A stretch of DNA of 60,000 nucleotides, taken from NCBI GenBank assembly GCA_949358305.1, contig OX442318.1:13190517-13250516 (forward strand), written 5' to 3'. The notes beneath the pieces are model-generated. The model had not been told where the DNA came from and did no database searches. It was given only the letters and a program-made list of their open reading frames with translations. Positions 1 to 11,759 of this stretch are shown here, in pieces. This DNA comes from Strigamia acuminata (taxonomy: Eukaryota > Arthropoda > Chilopoda > Geophilomorpha > Linotaeniidae). The translations under genes and the position numbers were made by a program. Each line of letters opens with the position of its first letter. Position 1 is the first letter of the stretch.

Positions 1-7
1 TGCCCCG

Positions 8-2077
8 TTGCGTGACGCTAACCGCCCGACCGACGTTTTATCGTTGAAGTCTTTTCTCGGGCTGGTTAATTATTATGGTCGTTTTATTCCGAGCCTGTCC
101 ACCTTACTTGAGCCGTTGTACCGTTTAACACGCGACGAGGTCAAGTGGGAATGGACAGAGCAACATGAATCGACATGGAAGGCAGTTAAAGTGGCAGTTT
201 CAATTGAATCAGAGCTTGCACACTTTGACCAGGCCAAGAAGTTATATTTAACTGTTGACGCTTCTCCAGTTGGAGTCGGCGCCTTTCTTTCTCACTTAGG
301 TTCCGATGGCGTCCACAAACCGATCGCATTTGCCAGTTCGTTGTTGTCGGCTGCGCAAAAGAACTACGCGCAAATAGAGCGTGAGGGCTTGGCCATTATT
401 TATGGCATCAGAAAGTTCCACCACTATTTGTTTGGCCGTAGATTCTATTTGCGCACCGACCACAAGCCCCTTGTCTCAATTTTCGGAGATAAGAAAGGGT
501 GCAACCAGGTTGTGGCAGCGCGGCTACACCGCTGGGCAGTTTTCCTCTCTGCGTACGATTACGTCATTGAGCACGTGCCCGCTGCGGACAATGCTGTCGC
601 TGATGGCTTGTCCAGGAATCCACAACCAGTTGTTGATGGCAAGGAGGATCTAGAAATTGGCATTAATTCTATTTTTTCGACTTCAATTTCAGATTTCCCA
701 ATGTCCACCGCTTCGTTGACCGCTGCTTATGCAGCCGACAAAGAACTTCAGTCAGTTCTGCAGCACGTCCGGAATGGATGGGAATCACACTCGACTGACT
801 TGGAATTATTCTTCAAGCAGCGAGAATCGTTCTCAACTTATCAAAATTTTTTATTTTTATCCGATAGGTTGGTCATTCCGTCTTCGGTTCGGCGCTTAAT
901 TCTCATCGAACTCCACGCAGGTCATTACGGCATTGTCCGTACTAAATCGTTGGCACGAGCCACGGTTTGGTGGCCTGGAATCGATGCAGATATTGAGCGC
1001 ACGATCAAGAATTGTGATGTTTGCCAGCGCAGCCTGCCCGACCCGCCTAAAACCAACACCATCAAGTGGCCTGTCCCAGATCAGGTGTGGGGTCGTGTTC
1101 ACTTGGACTTCGCCGGCCCTTTCCACAATTCCATGTTTCTGCTCGCTGTCGACGCAAAGTCAAAATGGTGTGAAGTGCGCGCCATGTCGACAACCACCGC
1201 TGCTGCTACCATTGCTGTCGTGAAGTCGTGGTTTGAGTGCCACGGGTTGCCGCTCCATTTCCACACAGATAACGGGCCGCAATTCACGTCGCAAGAATTT
1301 CGAGCATTTTTGGCAATCAACGGGATCCGGCACACACTTTCGCCGCCGTACCATCCCGCTACGAATGGTGCAGTTGAAGGCTTCGTTAAAACCTTCAAGA
1401 ACCAGGTAGAGAAGTTGTTGGCCAGTAATTTTTCATTGTCGGCTGCAGTATCGCATTTTTTGGCGTCGTATCGCTCCACGCCGCATGCCACAACCAAGAT
1501 TTCGCCCGCGTTAGCGTTTACCAATCGGGAAATGCGTTCGAGACTGCACCTTCTTAACCCGAAATTATTGCCCGAAACTCCCCAAACCAACACGCAGCGT
1601 CGTTTTGAAGTGGACGATTTGGTGTTTGCTCGAGACTATCGAGGCACCAAGCGATGGGTTCCAGGTGTTGTTCGCCGCAAAACGTCTTCTACAACGTACG
1701 ACATTGAGGTCGCTTTGGACGTTGTTTGGAGCCGTCACGTGGACCAGTTGCGCCCAAGATTAGTTGGTGCAAAATTGCCTCATATTGAGGGGGAAAATCG
1801 TGGAAGTTCGCTTCTATCCTTGCTCCCGAATCCACTACTGACAGTTCCGCCGATGAATACGAATAATCCACCCAACTTACCTGCTCAACTTCCAGCTCCA
1901 GCTCCAACCGTTGTACCACAAACCGCTGCCCAGGTCCATGCTCCGCCTTTGCCTGTTCGCGCGCCTTCACCGCCTGCAGTTGCTGGTCCGAGTGCCTCGC
2001 CGCCTCCTGCTCGAAGTCCGCGTCCTGTGCGTGAGAAGAGACCGCCGGACTTTTATGGTTTCCCAGTTAACCAGTGA
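8..2077 (+). mobile_element. Ty3/gypsy retrotransposon, C-terminal part of Pol (RNase H and integrase)
   Basis: Open frame of 689 codons that is the 3' part of a gypsy-type polyprotein; the protease and most of the reverse transcriptase lie left of the window, and what remains starts in the RT thumb/connection. RNase H follows at about residues 75-200 (catalytic LTVDAS, then TDHKPL). The integrase HHCC finger is at about 302-342 (HAGHYG ... CDVCQ). The DDE core has D near 366 (HLDFAG), D near 421 (TDNGPQF) and E near 457 (GAVEGF), the 35-residue spacing typical of retroviral-type integrases. The tail is rich in proline and alanine. There is no interior stop, so the copy may be young. There is no env-like frame downstream. 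Clade (possibly Mag-like) is a guess. Confidence 0.93.
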
Positions 2078-2244
2078 TTTGTTTTGTGTGTTCCTTATTG
2101 AATTAATTCGTTTTTGCATTCATATTTAATTATAATGTTTTTTATTGTTCATCTCTTACATTGTTAAACCGCTAGTGTTATTGCTTTTATTCTTTTAATT
2201 AGTTCATGTTAGTTTTAAATTTGTAATTGGTGTTTTCCCCAATT

Positions 2245-2412
2245 AGAGGGAATGATGGAGTGTTTGACTCCATTGGTCAATCGACCATTTTGTCTTGTAT
2301 GACGCGCTGTCCGCAGCGCCACCTATTTTAACCCTTTGAATTAAAATCACTTATGTAAATTCGTAACCCAAGATGTTCGTTCTTTCGCGTACTCAAATAC
2401 AACCCACAACAA
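2245..2412 (+). repeat. Probable polypurine tract and start of the 3' LTR of the first gypsy element
   Basis: About 170 bp after the Pol stop there is a purine run (AGAGGGAA, 2245-2252) followed at once by TGATGGAGTG. This is the arrangement expected for a polypurine tract and the 5' edge of a 3' LTR. The right edge cannot be fixed because the partner LTR lies outside the window; a CA near 2411 is one candidate. Confidence 0.4.
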
Positions 2413-2616
2413 TCAACTTCGAGAACACAATATTTACTTTCCTGTATATTTATAGACCTTATCCTATCGGAGCACAAAGTAGCTTTATGTCACACGTGAT
2501 GTGAATTATCTAATTGAGTAAAAACCAGGCACCTCCTACAAAATCTTAGTGAGTGTTCGTATATAAGCTGAACTTGCAGGCCAGTTCCTCAAATGTATTG
2601 TCCAATCCAACAAAAA

Positions 2617-2770
2617 CTGCATTTTTTTTTGTCTGAAAATGCATTTTCTGGTCCAAAAATGCATTTTTTGGTTTGAAAATGCATTTTTTGGTTCAAAGAT
2701 GATTTTTTTGGTACGAAAATGCTGTTTTTTGTTCGAAAATGCATTTTTTGGTCCAAATTTATTTTTCACA
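2617..2770. repeat. AT-rich tandem array with TGCATTTT core, about 20-bp unit
   Basis: Six to seven imperfect copies of a unit of about 20 bp built on AAAATGCATTTTTTGG followed by a variable TCCA/TTCG/TTTG. The rest of 2415-3075 shows no gene. Related arrays with the same TGCATTTT core occur elsewhere in the window (18.8 kb, 31.6 kb). Confidence 0.75.
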
Positions 2771-3707
2771 AAAAATGCTTACCCCTGTATCCTAGGAACG
2801 GACCTGTAAACTTGTAAATTAAATTATGACAAGAGGCACGAGCAAGAGGTGCCTGATTTTTTTAGCCCAGTGCGCTAAAAATATGCCAAACACAAACACT
2901 ATAGTAAATTAATCTTTTCTCACCAGTACAACTTACAAAAATGTTGACATGTTATTTCAAATAATTTCTTGTAATCAAAATTAGTCCTAGTTCAGCACAT
3001 CAAACATGCAAAAAATAAAATGGTGATCGATGTAAGGGTTTATTTAAAAATAATTCACTGTGTATTGTAATTTAAATCGTAAAAATAAAAATCACTCGAA
3101 TTATTTACTTACCAAGTACAACTTCTATTTCTCTTTCGTTTCTATTTCTGCGCAGCCTTGTTTGTTCAGTCCGGTTGAATCATTTTTCACACAAAATACA
3201 CATCACGACTCGTACTTGCGTCGGTGATTGTAATCAAGACAGTATTTTCAAATTTGAAATCAAAATTTGGTAGACATGAAGAGAGCAGCAACTAGAACGA
3301 CAAGAAACGCCATCTTTTGTGATTGTTTGAGAATGTGACACGTAAAAATTGAGGAAAACGACAAGAAACGTCATCTTTTATGATCGTTGCTTAATTGTTT
3401 GAAAATGTCTGACGTATATTTTGATGAAAACGACTAACGAACGTCATAATTTGCTCATTTTTAAGCAAACAAAAGTACAAATTTTATACACATTTTAAAC
3501 CCTGGGATAATTTTATAAACCACTCTAACATACATCCTAAATAAAATCAGTTAACCAATGAATTCTTTTTTTTTAAATAAAAAATAAAAAAGGCCTTTCT
3601 GCAGCTTTACTTCAAATATTTATTTTATTTCATTATAGAAATTACAAAAGAATAATAAAAAAAATTTAAAACACACATCAATAAAAATTTTTACAACAAA
3701 ATAAAAT

Positions 3708-4559
3708 CTAAAAAATTACTACTTCCAATTTTCCATTCTTAGCGTTTTCTTGCAGAATTCCACGTCCCCAGTTAGATTCCTGCAATTCGATGACCCCTAA
3801 TAAAACTTCTCTGCGTTGCGCACTGATATTGCTGCCCGCATCGCTCAACAAATTCTTCAATCTCGTCATCTCTATCTCGAAGAAATTATCCGCCGGCTCA
3901 CAATTAGATAATAAATCCGTCAGAACTGCTCCGATCCGGTTCATAACATCCCCAGCACATTTTAAATTCGCATCGTTCGGTGGTGATTGAAGTAACAAAC
4001 CGAGGAAATAACACACGGATTTGCCGAAAAACGTAGTCATCGTCGCGGCGCCGCGCGACAAGACCAAAAGTTCGGCGAAGAAGTAAACGAGTCCGTAAAA
4101 CGTGGCCGCATTCGTCCGCAAAGTCGTTCCGCTTTCCTCGAGGCATTTTTGGCATTTCGTCATCATTATTTGTAGGAAAATTTTTGCGTCCTCGTCTCTG
4201 ATATTGACCGACAAATAGAAACACAAAAGGGCGCTGTTGCGCCTCAAATTCGGCTCCAGGAACGATTCGTTGAAAATGACGGAAACTGCGGCCTTGAGCG
4301 TTGGTTCGTCGTATTTAAAGTCGACTAGTTTGCCCGCACACACTGATTTGAGTTCATTGAATCGCGACGGTTTTAATGCTAGAGTTTTCATATTGTTGTT
4401 CAATTCCCGTAGTAATTTGTACTCGGGACGAACCGTGTGGACTATTGATGCTCTATGGTTTTCTCTCGTACGGCTCAAAATGCGGCGTGGATTTAGCTTG
4501 GCGAGGTCTCTTGCGATCTTCCATAGCGACTCGGTAGACGGGATGTCGTTTGCGGCCAT
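3708..4559 (-). CDS. MIF4G-domain protein, intact copy
   Basis: Single-exon frame of 283 codons, ATG at 4559. The body reads as a helical-repeat MIF4G domain, the fold of eIF4G, PAIP1, CTIF and MIF4GD/SLIP1: about residues 50-75 (FNELKSVCAGKLVDFKYD), 85-130 (AAVSVIFNESFLEPNLRRNS) and the characteristic C-terminal helix near 255-270 (LLGVIELQESNWGRG). Proteins of this family act as cytoplasmic scaffolds in translation initiation or mRNA metabolism. The short N-terminal tail (about 50 residues) does not identify a subfamily. A broken paralogue lies 2.65 kb to the right in the same orientation. The assignment to MIF4G is from pattern recognition and is fairly confident; the specific role is unknown. 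The absence of introns next to a duplicated copy could mean a retrocopy origin. Confidence 0.75.
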   Translation of the reverse strand: MAANDIPSTESLWKIARDLAKLNPRRILSRTRENHRASIVHTVRPEYKLLRELNNNMKTLALKPSRFNELKSVCAGKLVDFKYDEPTLKAAVSVIFNESFLEPNLRRNSALLCFYLSVNIRDEDAKIFLQIMMTKCQKCLEESGTTLRTNAATFYGLVYFFAELLVLSRGAATMTTFFGKSVCYFLGLLLQSPPNDANLKCAGDVMNRIGAVLTDLLSNCEPADNFFEIEMTRLKNLLSDAGSNISAQRREVLLGVIELQESNWGRGILQENAKNGKLEVVIF

Positions 4560-4724
4560 TTTTTGGATAAAAACTGCGTGGATTTGGGGACGTGTGGGCT
4601 AGTGGGTGGTGGAAGCAGTAATGAGGAAAGGTGTTGGTGATTAATTGGGATTTGTTTGGCTTTTGTTTCTGATTGGTTTTTCGTAATCATGTGGTGCGTG
4701 AATAAGTTGTTTGCAGGTAAAAAT

Positions 4725-5060
4725 TTGCATAAATCGTCGACCGATGCGGTATAGGAAAAATATTTTTAAAAAATTAAAATATTGTTTTTTAAGAAATTTT
4801 GAAAAAGTTAAAAATTTTGTTTTTTCAGAAGTTCTTGAATATATTTTTTTTTTAAAAATTTGCATAAATCGTCGACTGATACAGTACAGAAAAAATATTT
4901 TTAAAAAATTAAAATATTGTTTTTTTAAGACATTTTGAAAAAATTAAAAAAAAATTTTTTTCAGAAGTTTTTAAATATAATTTTTTTTAAAAAATTTGAA
5001 TAAATCGTCCACTGTTGCAGTATGTAAAAATATTTTTAAAAAATTTTTAAATATAATTTT
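4725..5060. repeat. AT-rich tandem repeat, unit about 134 bp, about 2.5 copies
   Basis: The phrase ATAAATCGTCGACC recurs with small changes near 4730, 4863 and 5000, each time followed by a long A/T-rich stretch (AAAATATTTTTAAAAAAT). The apparent small reading frames here are low-complexity by-products. Confidence 0.7.
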
Positions 5061-5347
5061 TTTTTGGATAATAAATCGTAATTTAAATGCAAAACATTAA
5101 ATTTTTCGACCATTTTGATTAAAATTGTACACAAATAAAAAAAAAACTCAAACATTTCAATAATTTTTATTAAAAATATCAAAAAACATGCAAACGCAAA
5201 AACAGACTAAGTTAAAACAAACGTTTCCAGTAAATTACGCTACAGTAAATTTATAAACATCGAAATATGAACGAAAAAACCAAGAGACTCGTGAACAAAT
5301 ATTGAAAACATTTTGAAAATCAATAAAACGCAAAAATATCAATAAAA

Positions 5348-5626
5348 TTATTCCCATTCACTTAAAATCCAAACACACTTTCTAGTTTCTACCGTCAACA
5401 GGTCCAAACACACCGATTTAAATTTGTTGAATTGTTCCCATTCCGACGATAAGATGATCATCATTTTCTCGATTTGGAGTAACGTGTCGCGCCGGATTTG
5501 TTCCTTCAGTGTAATACGACGTGGTTTGACCACTGCAATCGGTAGTTCCTGCTCGGAAATGGGTCTCGGGCGCTTTCGCGCTGCTAAACACTCTTTTGGG
5601 GACGAATTTTGCGCTTTTTCGGCCAT
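5348..5626 (-). pseudogene. N-terminal fragment of a second MIF4G-like gene
   Basis: A 92-codon frame starting MAEKAQNSS. Residues 39-75 (ITLKEQIRRDTLLQIEKMM ... FNKFKSVCLDLL) resemble the first helices of the neighbouring MIF4G protein (RFNELKSVCAGKL). It then ends abruptly after LLTVETRKCVWILSEWE, where the copy at 7.7-8.3 kb shows further MIF4G-like sequence. It therefore looks like an internally deleted remnant of a related gene. A short functional protein cannot be excluded. It lies on the same strand, in tandem with the intact copy at 3708-4559. Confidence 0.5.
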
Positions 5627-6362
5627 TTTTGAATTGGTTTGAAGGTGTGAGGACGTTGTACGAGTAAGGCGGAACGTGGGTTGATGGGAGTTGTGAATAA
5701 TTAAAATTAGTTTGATGCGTGATTGGTGTTTGGCGTCGCGACGAATGATGGGAGAAATTCGACAAAATAAAAATCACTCGAGTCATTTACTTACCAAATA
5801 GAACTTTTATATATTTTTTCTCTTTTGTTTCTATATCTGCGCAGCTTTGTTTGTTCAGTCTGGTCACGACTTGTAATTGGGTCGAAGATTGCATTCAAGA
5901 CAGTATTTTCAAATTTGAAATCAAAATTGGTAGACATGAAGAGAGTAGCAACTGAAGTAAAGAGATGGGTGTAAAAACGGCAAAAAACGCCATCTTGTGA
6001 TTGTTTGAGAATGTTTGACGTGAAAATTGATGCAAACGACTAGCAAACGTCATAACTTGCTAATTTTTTTTGCTTCAAATTGAATTTTTAACCTTGAAAA
6101 GCGAAGAAAAGTATAAATTTTATACAAATTTTAAACCCTGGAATAATTTTATAAATCACTCCAATATAATCAGTTAACCAAAAAGAATTCTTTTTTTTAA
6201 AAAAAAATACAAAATACAAAAGGCCTCTCTACAGCTTCGCATCCAATATTTTTTATTTTATTACAGAAATTACAAAAAAAAATAAAAAAATTTTTTAAAT
6301 ACACATCAATAAAAATTTTTACAACAAAATAAAGTCATCTAAAAAATTACTGCTTCCAATTT

Positions 6363-7203
6363 TCAATTATTAGCATTTTCTTGCACAATTCCACGTCCCC
6401 AGTTAGATTTCTGCAATTCGATGACCCCTAATAAAACTTCCCTGCGCTGCACGCTGATACCGCTGCCCGCAACGCTCATCAACAAATTCGTCAATTTCGT
6501 CATCTCGCTCTCGAAGAAATTATCCGCCGGCTTACACTTAGATAATAAATCCGTCATAACTGTTCCGATCAGTTTCATCACATCCCCAGCACATTTCAAA
6601 TTCTCATCGTTTGGTGATTGAAGTAACAAACCGAGGAAATAACACACGCCTTTGCCGAAAATTATCGTTATCTGAGCGCAGCGGCTCGACCGGCTCGACA
6701 TGACCAAAAGTTCGGCGAAGAAGTAAACGAGTCCGTGAAACATGGCCGCATCCGTCCGCAACGTCGCTCCGCTTTTCGCGAGGCATTTTCGGAATTTAGT
6801 CAGCATTAGCTGCAGGAAAATATTTTTGTACTTGTCGCGGATCTCATTTGACAAATGCAAACACAAACGGGCGCCGTTGTGCCTCAAATTCGGCTGCTGG
6901 AAGGATTGGTTGAAAATGACGGAAATTGCGGCCTTGAGCGTTGCTTCGTCGTATATAAAGTCCATTAGTTTGTCCACACACACTCATTTGTATTCTTTGA
7001 ATCGCTCCGGTTTTAATGCTAGGTTGTTCCATCACGTTCTTCAATTCCAGTAGTAATTTGTACTCGCGACGAAACGTGTGGATTATTGCTGCTTGCGGAC
7101 GGTTTTCTCTCGTACGTCTTAAAATGTGGCGCGGAATTAGCGTGGCGAGGTCCCTTGCAATCTTCCATAGCGACTCGGTAGAAGGAATGTCGTTTGCTGC
7201 CAT
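6363..7203 (-). pseudogene. MIF4G-domain gene, second copy, frameshifted
   Basis: Duplicate of the 3708-4559 gene, starting at the same ATG (7203, MAANDIPSTESLWK). The N-terminal part is open to about 7010, then one extra base relative to the intact copy shifts the frame. In the original frame the codon matching TCA of the intact copy is TGA (about 6985). The rest (6983-6363) is open and contains the C-terminal MIF4G helices, ending LLGVIELQKSNWGRG. With a frameshift and a stop it should not give a full product unless initiation occurs internally. It is a clear degraded member of the tandem pair. Confidence 0.75.
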
Positions 7204-7739
7204 TTTTAAAATAAAAACTGCGTTGATTTGGGGATGTGTGGACTAGTGGGTGGTGGAAGCAGCAATGATGAAAGGTGTTGGTGATTAATTGCAATTTATA
7301 TGGCTTTTGTTTCTGATTGGTTTTTAGTAATCGTGTGGTGCATAAATAAATTGTTTGGAGGTAAAAATGTGCATAAATCGTCGACTAGTATATGAAAAAT
7401 ATTTTTAAAAAATTATAAATTATATTTTAAGAAATTTTTGGATAATAAATCGTAATTTAAATGCAAAACATTAAAGTTTTTGACCATTTTGATTAAAATG
7501 TAACAAAAATAAATATAAAGACCACAAAAAATTAATTTTTTCAACAATTTTTATTAAAAATATCAAAAAATATGTCACATCAACCGATTCCATCACTTCT
7601 ATTAAAACTCTTAACAAAAAAAACTATTGCAGTAAATTTATAAACATCGAAATATGAAAATAAAAACCAAAAAACTCATTCACAAATATTGAAAACATTT
7701 GGAAAATCAATTAAACACATAACAACATCAATCGAATTA

Positions 7740-8263
7740 TTCCCATTCATTTAAAATGCAAACATATCACACATGGAACACAGTCGTCATGGGGTGTCCA
7801 TTAGTGGGCCTAAACTGGCCCGGAAAGGAAGACACAGTTTGCACTACATGTTTTTGGGAGTCGTTTGTTTTATTATTCGAGAGTAACAAAGATGTTGCTA
7901 GGCAATGAGTTGCCTAGCAGCTTACATTGTCGCTTATAGTTATTGTTTGTAAGCAAAACATAACACACACTTGCTACCATCAATCTGTTGGAAGGTGGTC
8001 ATTGGAAAGTCGCACACGCTTTGCGAGAAATAGAAACACAAACGTGCACCGATGGACGCCATTTTCGGCAACCTGACGTATTTATCGACGATTATGCAGG
8101 CGGCGGATTCCAGCATTTCGTCGTCGTTTTTGTAGCTAGTAGCAGGTTTAAACACACCGATTTGAATCTGTTGAATTGTCCCGGTTCCGACGATAAGATG
8201 TTCATCATTTTCACGATTAGGAGTGATGTGTCGCGCCGGATTTGTTCCTTCAAATTGCAGTAA
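7740..8263 (-). pseudogene. Fragmented MIF4G-like gene, duplicate of the 5348-5626 remnant
   Basis: Contains the same N-terminal helices (NLKEQIRRDTSLLIVKMM ... FNRFKSVCLNLL) as the remnant at 5348-5626. In another frame it carries further MIF4G-like sequence (DDEMLESAACIIVDKYVRL ... GARLCFYFSQ) that the other copy has lost. No continuous frame spans it. The stretch around 7790-7930 has no similarity to unit 1 and may be an insertion. Confidence 0.55.
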
Positions 8264-8439
8264 TGTTTGCCACAATTAAATTTATGTTCCATTTCAAAGT
8301 AAATTTGCAATTTTTAAATAAATAAGCTTATTAGCTTAAAATGTCGATTTTTGGTCTAAAATTTTTTAATAAAATTTAAAAAAAATGTTTTTTTGGAAAA
8401 TTTTTTGGAAATGTGAAGAATTGGTAAAAAATTTGACTA

Positions 8440-8710
8440 CGAAATCTGAAGCATTGGTCTAAAATTTGACTACAAAATGTGAAGAATTGGTCTAAAATTT
8501 GACTAAAAAATGTGAAGAATTGGTCTAAAAATTCTCTACAAAATGTGAATTTTCAGTCTAAAATTTAAATCCTATGTGAATTATTGGGAAAAGTTTAATG
8601 AAAATGTGAATTTTTGGTCTAAAACTTAACTAAAACATGAATTTTTGGTCTAAAATTTAACTAAAACATGAATTTTTGGTCTACAATTTAATGAAAACGT
8701 GAATTTTATA
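8440..8710. repeat. Tandem array of about 31-bp units
   Basis: Repeated phrase AATTTGACTACAAAATGTGAAG AATTGGTCTAAA (split here for readability) with decay to the right, where the unit becomes CATGAATTTTTGGTCTAAA. It lies between the MIF4G fragment and the HYOU1 relic and has no coding content. Confidence 0.7.
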
Positions 8711-8825
8711 TTAAATTTAAGTCACTCGACACTGTTGTATTTGTTGATTCGAGCTATTTCCAACAACAACAAGAAATTCTAATAATAATCAAAAAAATTC
8801 TGACAATTTACGACTAATTTTAAAT

Positions 8826-11044
8826 ATTTATCCCTCGTCCAACCGATCGGACGCCGCGTTCAGTTCAGTTCGGCCTCGAACTTGCTCCTCGTCTCTTCCG
8901 TGGACGCAATCTGATACTGGTACAATTTGTCCCTGCTGTCCACAATGAACGCCTCCAAAGTCCAAACTATTCTTGGCCTCTTCCCGCTGCTTCCGCTTGC
9001 GGTCCTTCTGATTGAACACTTCGATGCGTTTGGCGCTGGCCACCAGCTCGGCTTCCGGCGGGTCCTCCACGCCCAGTTTCATCTGCAGAATGGAAACCGG
9101 CTCTTTGACGGTCACGATATTCGGATTCCTCGCTTTGGCGTCGTTCTTGGTGTCCGTCGTTTTGTCGATTGTCACGCCGGATGTCGCGTTTGGTGGCGTT
9201 TCCTTTTGTTTATCGGTTTTGGGCGCGTCTTCGATTATGCTGCAGTAGATGGCATCGCTGATGATCGTGTAAAGCTTTGAGAAGGTTAAGAATGAGAAGG
9301 CGTCGCCGGTCTCGACGACTTGTCTGAAGACCGATTCGGCCAAATCCAACGTAAATATACCGCTTTCGTCTATCCGGAAGTGGCTTTTGACGCCTTTGGA
9401 TTTTCTGGTGCGGTTCTAAATGTGCTTGCACCTGTGTGACGTGACGTTGACGCTCTGCAGTTCGATTTTGGAGATTTTGAAGGAACCGAATATCTCGATG
9501 TCTTCGGGTGGCATTTCGATTTTGCCGTAGTTGACTCGGAATGTGAAAGCGTCGTTGGATAATGGGTCGAAGGTGATGACTTTTTTTAGTGGGTAGGGAT
9601 TACCGGAAGCGAATAACTTCCGGCTGACGTATTCAGTCTCTCTTCCATTCTCCAGTTGGCGTTCAAAATCGACTTGTATCGGGTACAAAACGGCATCTTT
9701 GATCAAAAACGTCTTCACGTTGAACTGGTGGGATAAATGCGCAGCTTGGTAGACGGCGCCGAGCGCGGCCGCTTCGTGGCGGGTGTTCAAATTCTGGACC
9801 AATTCCTCTTTCTTCACCACCTGAAGAAGCTTTTCCTGGACCTTTGGCATCCGAGTCGCAGCTCCGACCAAGATCACTTGATCGATGTCGTCCATCGACT
9901 TTGCTGCGGCTTTCAAGGCTTTGTTGACGGGATTGCCGACTCGGTCTAAGAAATCGTCACACATCGTCTCGAGTTCTTCTCTCGTCACTTGCGCGTGGAA
10001 GTCTACATCGTCCAATAAATTATCAACGTGCGCATAATGGTCAGTATTCGCACTAAGAACCGTTTTAACTCTCTCCGCTTCCTTCAACAGCTTCGACAAC
10101 GCTCTATGACTCTTAAAAACGTCATTCTTCGTTTTCTTCTGCTCGTTAAAAACCTTCGCCAAATGATCGCGCAACCGCAGCGTGAAATCAAACCCACCCA
10201 ACTGGCGCTCGTAACCGACCCCCAGAACGGTTAGTTGCGGATTATACTCGACAAATCCCCGTTCCTCCGTCGATCGAAACCAACTGATAAGCTGAAAAAA
10301 CATCGATACAGTTACAAATAAATCGACTTCGGCTTCAATTTCGTCGTACCAACGATGGTGACGGTCGTGACCGACGCGCCCATGTCGAAAAACATGACGT
10401 TTTGAGCGCTCGTGTTGAAATCTTCGCGTCTGAAGACGCCGTAGTTGAGGGCCACTGCGGTGTTGGTGTTGATCAGTTGCAGGACGTCGAGATTCGCCAG
10501 TTCGGCGGCTCGCATGAGCGCGCGGCGCTCGGCTTGGTTGAAGAACACGGGAACGGTTATCACTACGTGTTTGATGGACTGACCGGTAAACTCTTGAGCA
10601 TATTCGCGGGCACGGTTTAACAACATCGAGACGAGTTCTTCGATTTTGAAATAGTTATTCTCGTCGTTTTTGAAAACAATGGTTTGCGTTTTATCATCCG
10701 CGATTAACTTATGGTACGGAAAACGACTCAGATACTTCTTCACCATCGGATTCCCAATTTTTTTTGCCCAACAAATCGATCGTATGAGTATAAGTCGCTT
10801 CTGGAAAGCGAACACCCACAGCTAAGGCAGCCTCGCCAATTTCACGTTTGCCAGCACGAAATGAAATCGCGGCGGGTGTTTTTCGCTTTGATTCTCGATT
10901 CGGGACAATTTCCATCGGAACTCCGGAAGAAGCAACTGCAATTTTCATCCAAGCACTTCCTAAATCGACCGACATGACAGCCAAAACACCGGTTTCTGCT
11001 ACAAATGTGGCCAAACATAGAAAAAGCATTCGGAACGTCCCCAT
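8826..11044 (-). pseudogene. HYOU1: HYOU1 (hypoxia up-regulated protein 1, HSP70 family) pseudogene, C-terminally truncated
   Basis: HYOU1/GRP170 is the large HSP70-type chaperone and nucleotide exchange factor of the ER lumen. The start (11044) encodes a signal peptide, then [15 protein letters not shown], the phosphate-1 loop of the ATPase. VITVPVFFNQAERRA, a DMGAS segment, VLSANTDHYA, VILVGAATRMPKVQ, AALGAVYQAA and the substrate-domain segment SKGVKSHFRIDESG follow in the right order. One 58-bp intron (about 10292-10349) is kept. Breaks: an 8-base A run (10758-10765, minus strand) where seven keep the frame; one extra base near 10270; an in-frame TAG at 9416-9418; a 7-base duplication near 8955-8970; a 5-base duplication near 8861-8872. 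About 300 C-terminal residues and the ER-retention tail are missing. Five breaks argue for a pseudogene rather than assembly error. Confidence 0.85.
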
Positions 11045-11189
11045 GTTGAGAGCGAAAAGCGATCAAGCTAAATACGACGATTGTTGGAGCCGAGTTATAC
11101 TGTATATTGTTACTTACGCTGATGATATTCAGACGTAAAATTTCCGTTTGGTTCGTTTACACGTTTTGCTTTTCTAAATTTCCAACAAT

Positions 11190-11465
11190 AGTTACTGCAG
11201 CAACAGATAAACAAACCTCGAAATGTTAAACAAATAATGGGCGGGGTATAATTCGTCCAAATCAGCCATTTTGCTTCGGCAAAAAATAAAACCAGAAACA
11301 ATAAAAAAAAAAAACAAGCAAAAATGGCGATTGACGTAGCATTCTTACCTGTTTAACATCTGCTTTGTTTACTCAAGAAAAGACATGAATTGCTAATGGA
11401 GGTTTGTGTGTGGTTTGTGTTTTTTAAATTGTTCTGCAATGTAATGTTATTTGTAGGAAGTTATG
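11190..11465. repeat. Array repeat R, copy 1 (upstream region of the LRR genes)
   Basis: About 275 bp (ACTGCAGCAACAGATAAACA ... CATGAATTGCTAATGGAGG) found again at 15245-15540 and 19860-20150. At 19.9 kb it lies directly upstream of the intact LRR gene start, so it is probably that gene's promoter and upstream region carried along in each duplication. In this first copy the LRR gene that should follow is almost wholly deleted: homology jumps near 11540 to the end of the LRR fragment seen at 16120. Confidence 0.75.
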
Positions 11466-11759
11466 ATGCTGAAAAGTGAAAAAGTTCCATTCTGCAATCT
11501 CATTTACAACAACGTCCAACACGTCGGCCAGCTAGTGCGCAACGTTTTGCCGAGTCTTTTGTATTTTCCACTAGCGTGCGTATATAAAATGTGTTTTCTC
11601 TCCAACAAAGCATTTTGCTATGTTCGCTTCTCTGTATAACTCTGTTACCTTTAAATACCTGCTATTACAGCGCCCCTAGTTTGTACAATGAATAAACCTC
11701 CACTTTAATGTTTAACTTATGCAAATGAAGTTTCCTTAGGCATGCATACCTTTGGACTT

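Larger units (their letters stand above)
3086..8290. repeat. Two-unit tandem duplication carrying MIF4G genes
   Basis: Unit 1 (about 3086-5764) and unit 2 (about 5767-8290) are diverged copies in the same order. Each starts with a segment containing AATCACTCGA and TTTACTTACCAA (a GTAAGT donor on the minus strand). An intergenic stretch follows, then a MIF4G gene on the minus strand (3708-4559; 6363-7203), an AT-rich spacer and a second MIF4G-like fragment (5348-5626; about 7740-8263). The spacer holds a roughly 134 bp repeat (2.5 copies, 4725-5060) in unit 1 and is shorter in unit 2. The offset falls from about 2680 to 2400 bp through these indels. Boundaries are approximate. Confidence 0.8.
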
